From Asticcacaulis sp. AC466 (GTDB lineage Bacteria > Pseudomonadota > Alphaproteobacteria > Caulobacterales > Caulobacteraceae), in contig NZ_AWGE01000013.1 of NCBI RefSeq assembly GCF_000495815.1, positions 1-64,000 on the forward strand: a stretch of 64,000 bases of DNA, in the 5' to 3' direction. The position numbers and the translations under genes are program-made. The first letter of the stretch is position 1. The number at the start of each line of letters is the position of its first letter. Positions 58,447 to 64,000 of this stretch are shown here, in pieces. The notes beneath the pieces were generated by a model that saw nothing but the letters and a program-made list of their open reading frames with translations, was not told the DNA's origin and did not search any database.

Positions 58447-61252
58447 TCCGGTAACGTGGACATTGGCGGCAATCAAGGGCATGGCAACGGCCTATGGGAC
58501 GTGGGCAACGTCGCACGCCCTAGCTGCGGCGGCGGTTCAGATGGTCGGCAGTAGCCTGCTTAGTATTGCCCTGGCACCGAAGCCGAAGGTTGCGGGCGGG
58601 CAGTCCGATTTCAAGGCCGATACGGACGCGGGCATTCCCATAGTCTTCGGGCGCACCGCGACCGGCGGCAATCTGGTTTTCCAGTATCCGCATGGCCGCA
58701 AGAACCGGATGCTGGACCTGTTCACCATCCTGTCGGGTTGTGGACCTATCGAAGGCATCGAAAGCTTTATGGCCGATGAGCAGGCCGTGACGTTCAATGC
58801 GTCGGGTGTAGTCACCAACACCCCGTCGTTCAAGGACCAGATGTTCATGACGACGCGGATGGGGGCCATACCTGATCTGGCGCTCAGTCAACCGGGCGGG
58901 CAGGCGACGGCGGACGGTGTTTTCACGCAATGGACATCGGCGCACTGCTTAAGCGGCTATGCCAGCGCGTGGTGGGTGTGTCAGTACGACACCGAAAAGC
59001 TCAACAGTTTGCCCAAGCCGCGCTGGGTGCTGAAAGGTGTGAAGGTCTATGACCCGCGCCAGGACAGCACTTATCCGGGGGGAGCGGGGCCGCAGCGCAT
59101 CGACCAGCCCGGCACGCACACCTATTCCGAAAACCCGTATCTGCACGCGGTCAAGTGGCTGTACGGCTATTGGCAGAACGGCAAGAAGGTGGCGGGTGTC
59201 GGCGTGCCGGCCGAAAATATCGACCTGCCGGCCTTTGTCGCCGGGGCCAATATGGCGGCGGCCATCGGCTGGAAGATCGGTGGTGTGGTGACCACAAAGG
59301 ACAGCAAGTGGCAGATATTGAAGGCCATATTGCAGGCCGGATGCGGCGAGCCATCGGAGCTGGGGGCCAAGGTGTCGTGCAGTTTCAGTGGGCCGCGTAC
59401 GTCCCTGGCGACCCTGACCAGCAACGATCTGACCTCCATGCCGACGCTTCAGGCGATGATGTCGCGGCGGGACCGCATCAACACCGTGGTGCCGCGCTAT
59501 CGGTCGGAAGAGCATAACTGGGAAGTGGTCGCCGCCGATCCGGTAAAGGTTGCCGACTATGTGACGGCAGACGGTGAACCGCGCACGAAGGAAATCGAAT
59601 ATCCGCTGTGCCAGAACCTGACCCAGGCCGGGCAATTGGCGGCCTATGACCTGGTCAATGCGCGCGAGTTTCAGCCGCTGACACTGCCGGTCAAGCCGCG
59701 CTGGCTGGGCTATCAGCCCGGCGATTGCATCACTGTCAATATTCCGGAGTTGGGGCTCAATTCGCAAAAGGCGGTCATCATCAAACGCTCGTCGCCCGAT
59801 CCGGCGACGGGCGCTGTGACCTTGACCTTGCGATCGGAAACCGATGCCAAGCATGCGTTTGCGCTGGGGACATCGGCAGTGCCGCCGCCGACGCCGGGTC
59901 TGACTGTGCCGGATTTTACGTCGGTCATTGCGCCGGCGGTCGGGGCCTTTTCGGCCAGCGTCGGCTATCTCACCAGCGGGGCCAATGCCTTGCCGGCGAT
60001 CACGGTTACTGGGGTAGGGGATAATCCCTTCGCCACGGATATCCTTATTGAATATCGCATCGTTGGGACCAGTGAGTGGGTATTGTGGACATCGGCGCCG
60101 GCCACGACCACGCGCTTTACCATCACTGGCCTGGATGCCGGACAGACCTATGAAATCGCCGTGTCGTACCGCACGCTTTTGGGCGGGGTCGGGGCGCGCC
60201 GGGTCTATGGCCCGTTTGTTACGGGAGCGGTCAATGCCGGGCAGTTGTCCGGGGTCGAAGGCGTGGCGATCATCAACGGCTTGCAGAGCAACCTGGAAGG
60301 TCTGGCTAAGGAAATTCTGAGCCGTCAGAACCTCGATGCGTTCACCAAGGCGTCTTTTTACGACGGTGACGGCAAGTCGGTGAAGACTATCGCTTTGAAT
60401 GCGGTGGACAAGGCCGATAATGCGGTCAGTGCGTTGAATGTCATCGGGGCTTTGACGCCTGACAAGAGCGCGTTTGTGTTCAATGCAGCAACCGTGAAGG
60501 TCGATGGGTCTACGACCCTGGCGCAATATGTCGATGCGACCACAACCCGCGTCGGCACGCTGGAAACGACGGTGGCCATTCAGCAAACGTCGCTGAACGG
60601 CATTTCCGGCAAGCTGTCACTAAGCGTTACGGCGCCGGGCGGCACCGGCGGCATAGTTATCGGCGCCGGACCGGCGGGATCGTATATCGGCATGGCGGCG
60701 GCTGAGTTCGCCATTTTCGATAATAGCGACACGACGGTGTACACCAAGCCGTTCAGCTACATGTCGGGGATTATCACCCTCAACGCCAATGTGGTCATTA
60801 ACGGAAATGCCGTGGTCAACGGAACGATCACGACGGACAAGATTGTTGTTCGGGGCGTGTCGGATTCTGCCGCCCGGGACGTGCCTGCCATAAACAATTT
60901 GTCGTCCGAAACCACGGTGGCTTCCCTGGTTTTCAATCCGGATGGCGGCCGCGTGCGAGTAAGTTTCCGACTGTCCATCGAAAATACCGGGGGCAGCGAT
61001 TGCGCGGTGCGGGTCAAGGTTTTCCGCAACGGCGTCAACATGTCCGGATCAATACTAAAGAAAGCTGGCGTCGCCTTCACTGAGGTCTTCACAAGCTATG
61101 TCATGGATTATGCTGGTTTGAGCGGTAACCAGACCTATTCAATCAGCGTTCAAACCGTGACCGGCCAAAACATAGGTGACACGGGTGGCTCGCCTTACTC
61201 CGCCGGGAATCTGCAATCCGGCAACCTTACCCTCGAGACATTCAAACGATGA
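58439..61252 (+). CDS. Tail tip protein, J-like host-specificity protein
   Basis: The 937-residue protein has the N-terminal part with a hydrophobic stretch (AAAVQMVGSSLLSIALA) and IPIVFGRTATGGNLVFQYPH, the usual J-like beginning. PRTKEIEYPLCQNLTQAGQL and LGYQPGDCITVNIPELGLNS match the central hub. A fibronectin type III-like domain follows near 500-600 (ILIEYRIVGTSEWVLWTSAP). The C-terminal 300 residues are beta-rich and probably variable, and would contact the receptor. The end overlaps the next gene by four bases. Confidence 0.85.
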   Translation: MADPVTWTLAAIKGMATAYGTWATSHALAAAAVQMVGSSLLSIALAPKPKVAGGQSDFKADTDAGIPIVFGRTATGGNLVFQYPHGRKNRMLDLFTILSGCGPIEGIESFMADEQAVTFNASGVVTNTPSFKDQMFMTTRMGAIPDLALSQPGGQATADGVFTQWTSAHCLSGYASAWWVCQYDTEKLNSLPKPRWVLKGVKVYDPRQDSTYPGGAGPQRIDQPGTHTYSENPYLHAVKWLYGYWQNGKKVAGVGVPAENIDLPAFVAGANMAAAIGWKIGGVVTTKDSKWQILKAILQAGCGEPSELGAKVSCSFSGPRTSLATLTSNDLTSMPTLQAMMSRRDRINTVVPRYRSEEHNWEVVAADPVKVADYVTADGEPRTKEIEYPLCQNLTQAGQLAAYDLVNAREFQPLTLPVKPRWLGYQPGDCITVNIPELGLNSQKAVIIKRSSPDPATGAVTLTLRSETDAKHAFALGTSAVPPPTPGLTVPDFTSVIAPAVGAFSASVGYLTSGANALPAITVTGVGDNPFATDILIEYRIVGTSEWVLWTSAPATTTRFTITGLDAGQTYEIAVSYRTLLGGVGARRVYGPFVTGAVNAGQLSGVEGVAIINGLQSNLEGLAKEILSRQNLDAFTKASFYDGDGKSVKTIALNAVDKADNAVSALNVIGALTPDKSAFVFNAATVKVDGSTTLAQYVDATTTRVGTLETTVAIQQTSLNGISGKLSLSVTAPGGTGGIVIGAGPAGSYIGMAAAEFAIFDNSDTTVYTKPFSYMSGIITLNANVVINGNAVVNGTITTDKIVVRGVSDSAARDVPAINNLSSETTVASLVFNPDGGRVRVSFRLSIENTGGSDCAVRVKVFRNGVNMSGSILKKAGVAFTEVFTSYVMDYAGLSGNQTYSISVQTVTGQNIGDTGGSPYSAGNLQSGNLTLETFKR

Positions 61253-61440
61253 AGCAATACGCCATTTACGCCGATGAGCAGCCTTTCACGCTGTTCATCG
61301 GTTCGGAAGACACCTTGGCGGCCAATCTGAGCGCATGGGCGCAGTACGGGCAGGCGATTGCCTGGCGGGAATTGGACGATTTCATTCCCGTCTGCGCCCA
61401 GATGCCGGATTACGACACATCACAGGTCACGAAAGTTTAA
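61249..61440 (+). CDS. Small phage protein between tip and spike genes
   Basis: The 63-residue protein starts with MKQYAIYADEQPFTLFIGSE; acidic overall. No family is recognised. It overlaps the tip gene (ATGA) and ends two bases before the spike gene. Possibly a small assembly or adaptor factor for the tail fibre. Confidence 0.6.
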   Translation: MKQYAIYADEQPFTLFIGSEDTLAANLSAWAQYGQAIAWRELDDFIPVCAQMPDYDTSQVTKV

Positions 61441-61442
61441 TT

Positions 61443-63812
61443 ATGACCATTTCATCGCCTTCAAATCCCGCCCTCATCCTTGATGACGGCGCGGTCACTT
61501 TTGCGCCAACGGGCGGCGGCACCTTCACGCGCAAAGGCACGGTCGGAGGTGCTGCGCGCGTCTTCGACACCGGCTCGTCCGCAGCCCCATGGGCGGGTGT
61601 TGCGGCGTTTCAAGCCTCGGTGCTGGATCGTTCCAGCGGCAATGAACAGTATGTTCTAACCGTCGAAGGCTGCGCCAACGCGGACTTTACCGGCGAGGTT
61701 CGGGGGCTGGCGCAATGGTCGATGTCGGTGGCCGGGCAACAGGACATTGTCGGGCTATCTACGCTTGATCCGATTGACAACACCATCTGGCGCTATCTGC
61801 GTCTGTCGGTGCAGGTGTCCGGCACCACGCCCGCCATTGCGGTTACGGCCTTTGTGCGGGCGCTGTCCGATCTGGAAAGCTTCACCTTTGCCGAACTGGT
61901 GCAGTTGCAGGTGTTCGCCCTGGAAAACCTGCAAAATGCGGTCGGGTGCTGGTTGCCCTGGGCGACGGGCGTGGTCGGCGGCGGGCCGAATGGCGACGGC
62001 AAGTATCCGATCTATGATGGGTTCGGTCATAGTGTTCTGGTCAAATGCCCGGCGCAGATCGCATCTGACGGCGGCGGGCTGTCGCAGGGCAATATCGACG
62101 GGCTGACCGAAGTCACCGATGGCACGATTTCGCCCATGGTGCCCGCGACCTTCCCTATCAGCGGCGGGCGGGCGCTGGCCAAGTTCGATCTGTTTGCCCA
62201 GATCGCGCGCAACCGCCAGAACATGCCGACGCAATCGAACCTCGCCAACATCGATTACATGTTCGGGATGACAACAGCGGGTATCGAACGCCGGATCGAC
62301 ACAAACGCGTTGATTCAGAATTTCGGTGGAGTCATCGATCCGACGCGTGCGCCGTATAATTGCAAGTTCGATTTCCGCGACTATCGCGCTTTCGCGGCGA
62401 CGGCGGGGTCGGAGATTATCGAGTCGGCGGATGCAAATGTCGTCACAGCGGCGGACATCGGGAAGGAATTCTGGCTGTCGAATGTCGGGAGCGTGGATGG
62501 CTGTCTCTATGGCTGGATCGGCCAGATTGTCGATAGCCGTCATTTCCGTATCTATACCGATGCGACCTTTTCCACGCCGAAGACCTCGTCGGCTTCTCAG
62601 GCCAATCTGGACGGGATGTGGGGCAGCGACGACACGGTCGGTATACAGAGGGCGTTCGATGATGCCGAGCCGCCCAATCATTATTCACGCGGCAAGGTCG
62701 TGGTTATCCCCGGTATCGCTATCGTTTCCGCCGTCCGGTTTGGATCGATTGCCATCTATGGCTTTGCGTCACAGACCTGCGGGTTTGCGCAACGACCGGA
62801 GTATTCTACAACGACCTCTCCCATGGTTGCCGACAAGATTACCGGCGTCTATGCCAGCAAGCGTCCGCACCACTACAGTCTGATCAATCTCAGTTTCTTC
62901 GGGCAGAAATATTGTCAGTTCTATACATCGTTCCGGCGGTGTTTTGAAATCCGGGGCGGCAATTTCGGCGCCTTCTGGGAAGGGGCGCCGTATGGCCATA
63001 TCGAAAACCTGATCTTTATCGAGGCGCAATGGGAAGGTGCATCGTTGCAACAGGCCTTCGCCGGCAAGGCCTATGGCTTACAAGCATTTTCAAACAATTG
63101 GTGTGGCATCCGTTGCGGGCTTTGGGACTTGAATGGCCATAGCTGGCACTGCGAAGCCAATGGGCATGCGGGCATATTGAGTCATATGGCGGGGGCGAAC
63201 CTAACCAATGTCAAATGCTCTTACAATGGTGGGAGTGCAAGCGGGACGTTTATTCATGAAAATTCGGCTAACTATACTGAACTGGGCATAGGCAACTCGG
63301 TTACAAATATCCGGGTACAGGAATCCTGGGGCCACGGCATCTGTATCAGCAATGCCGACCCACTAGGCATTACTAACAATGCCGCCCAAAAGAACAAATT
63401 CTATCTCGCCGCATTTGACGATGTTGCCAATATGGGGCCTGGTCACGGCGTGCGTCCGGCTAGCCTGCCGACCGTGCGGGCAATGATCTATATAAAGGGC
63501 GGTACATCGACCGACAATGTCCTTGATCTTGTCACCGGCACCTACGGTATCTCGGTCAGCGGTGCGCCACCCGAAAACAATGCCACACACGGCTATTTCG
63601 ACACTGGCAACCCGCAACGCAACATTGTTCATCTGCGCACGCCCGGGACCACGAATGCGCCGTCAGACTGGTATGCCGGTCGAACGACACCCTTGCCCGC
63701 CATTCCGGCCGGCACCGGCGCCTATGCGCCAGGTCCTTGGGGGACGGATTCCTCAACCTCGATCGGTGCGCGCAACCCGGAAGTTACCGTCAATGGCGCG
63801 TCCGTTCCATAA
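61443..63812 (+). CDS. Tailspike-like protein with parallel beta-helix
   Basis: The 789-residue protein has an N-terminal part with short beta repeats (PAVTFAPTGGG type), a neck, and from about residue 390 the pattern of right-handed parallel beta-helix spikes: DDTVGIQRAFDDAEPPNHYS (pectate-lyase-like entry), then LINLSFFGQKYCQFYTSFRR and GHIENLIFIEAQWEGASLQQ. The C-terminal cap reads AGRTTPLPAIPAGTGAYAPG. Spikes of this type bind and often cleave surface polysaccharide. The start at 61443 is two bases after the previous stop; a longer open frame was rejected. Confidence 0.8.
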   Translation: MTISSPSNPALILDDGAVTFAPTGGGTFTRKGTVGGAARVFDTGSSAAPWAGVAAFQASVLDRSSGNEQYVLTVEGCANADFTGEVRGLAQWSMSVAGQQDIVGLSTLDPIDNTIWRYLRLSVQVSGTTPAIAVTAFVRALSDLESFTFAELVQLQVFALENLQNAVGCWLPWATGVVGGGPNGDGKYPIYDGFGHSVLVKCPAQIASDGGGLSQGNIDGLTEVTDGTISPMVPATFPISGGRALAKFDLFAQIARNRQNMPTQSNLANIDYMFGMTTAGIERRIDTNALIQNFGGVIDPTRAPYNCKFDFRDYRAFAATAGSEIIESADANVVTAADIGKEFWLSNVGSVDGCLYGWIGQIVDSRHFRIYTDATFSTPKTSSASQANLDGMWGSDDTVGIQRAFDDAEPPNHYSRGKVVVIPGIAIVSAVRFGSIAIYGFASQTCGFAQRPEYSTTTSPMVADKITGVYASKRPHHYSLINLSFFGQKYCQFYTSFRRCFEIRGGNFGAFWEGAPYGHIENLIFIEAQWEGASLQQAFAGKAYGLQAFSNNWCGIRCGLWDLNGHSWHCEANGHAGILSHMAGANLTNVKCSYNGGSASGTFIHENSANYTELGIGNSVTNIRVQESWGHGICISNADPLGITNNAAQKNKFYLAAFDDVANMGPGHGVRPASLPTVRAMIYIKGGTSTDNVLDLVTGTYGISVSGAPPENNATHGYFDTGNPQRNIVHLRTPGTTNAPSDWYAGRTTPLPAIPAGTGAYAPGPWGTDSSTSIGARNPEVTVNGASVP

Positions 63813-63848
63813 CCATGTCGCCTCAGGGCGTTTTCTTAAGGAGAGAAG

Positions 63849-64000
63849 ATGGGAGCTAGTTATAGGGATGCTGCCGGAAATTTACGCGATGCACTCGGCA
63901 TCAAGATCGTCGATAATTCCAGCTATATCGACAGCGCGGGCGTGTTACGCGATGCGGTTGGCATCATGGTTTTTTCGGACGCTAAAACCGGAGCTATAGG
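63849..64000 (+). CDS. Phage tail-associated protein, truncated by window edge
   Basis: An open frame starts at 63849 after AAGGAGAGAAG and runs off the right edge. The first 50 residues contain two repeats of a short unit: AAGNLRDALGI and SAGVLRDAVGI. The composition resembles repeat-bearing tail fibre or host-recognition proteins. The family cannot be named from this piece. Confidence 0.6.
   Translation, partial: MGASYRDAAGNLRDALGIKIVDNSSYIDSAGVLRDAVGIMVFSDAKTGAI

Larger units (their letters stand above)
45110..64000 (+). mobile_element. Prophage late module (siphovirus-like), continues past window
   Basis: An uninterrupted run of plus-strand genes has the order terminase, portal, protease, capsid, connectors, tail tube, chaperone, tape measure, tail tip and spike. 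The order and families are those of a lambda/HK97-like long-tailed phage with a non-contractile tail; no sheath or baseplate wedge genes were seen. No integrase, repressor, replication, holin or endolysin gene was recognised inside the window. The left limit is drawn at the first phage gene; the attachment site is unknown. Confidence 0.85.

Noticed and set aside
58949-60586. 545-codon minus-strand frame opposite the tail tip gene
   Set aside because: Shadow frame; Arg/His/Gln-rich without motifs, and all phage late genes run the other way.
1-64000. tRNA, rRNA, CRISPR arrays
   Set aside because: Read for cloverleaf-like and repeat-spacer patterns on both strands; none recognised.

Overview
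This is a GC-rich window with dense coding, short intergenic gaps and many ATGA-type overlaps. Its gene content suggests an alphaproteobacterium of the Caulobacteraceae type, possibly Asticcacaulis-like. The clues are a very large TonB-dependent receptor next to a Tat-exported GH39 xylosidase, an arsR-aquaporin-arsC operon, stand-alone multi-REC regulators, Rnk paralogues and many secreted proteins of unknown function. The lineage is an inference from gene families; no rRNA or tRNA gene was seen.

Layout. 1-1.3 kb is debris: the 3'-truncated end of an unknown gene, an IS5-family transposase fragment and a frameshifted GFA-family pseudogene. 1.3-3.9 kb is one minus-strand gene of lower GC coding for a TIR-STAND-like-TPR protein with a degenerate P-loop, a candidate immune sensor. 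4-16 kb is chromosomal: rpiB, a secreted metallo-beta-lactamase-fold hydrolase, an arsenic operon (arsR-aqpS-arsC), a divergent Ni/Co efflux pair (rcnR-rcnA) with a readable operator, two Rnk-like genes, an EF-hand protein, a double-REC regulator, a MarR regulator and a ClC antiporter. 16-22 kb is a xylan/hemicellulose-type locus (TonB-dependent receptor plus GH39 enzyme) with LacI-type operator sequences. 22-45 kb is mixed: esterases, a DUF4105 protein, LysR, a methyltransferase, a histone-H1-like protein, a sigma-region-2-like protein, a secreted glycosidase, a globin-coupled chemoreceptor, a second unrelated arsenate reductase, an RraB-like protein, a low-GC caspase-like protease with an unrecognised C-terminal half, an S41 protease lipoprotein, a Na+/H+ antiporter, a SUKH-like protein and an APH-fold kinase.

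From about 45.1 kb to the right edge, everything on the plus strand is the late module of a tailed siphovirus-like prophage in canonical order: small and large terminase, portal, head protease, cement protein, capsid, connectors, tail terminator, tail tube, tail chaperone with a programmed -1 frameshift, tape measure, distal tail proteins, a peptidase-like protein, the tip/J-like protein and a tailspike. No integrase, repressor or lysis gene lies on the left side, so those modules, if present, are beyond 64 kb.

How the genes work together. The two metal systems face each other and share one intergenic region. The TonB receptor imports the oligosaccharides that the GH39 enzyme would trim. The phage genes form one assembly line whose transcription is punctuated by three strong hairpin terminators. 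The items most worth follow-up are the TIR-STAND-like gene, the caspase-like gene, the A AAA AAC frameshift site with its downstream stem, the RcnR-like repressor lacking its key cysteine, and the interleaved inverted repeats at the left edge of the phage module.
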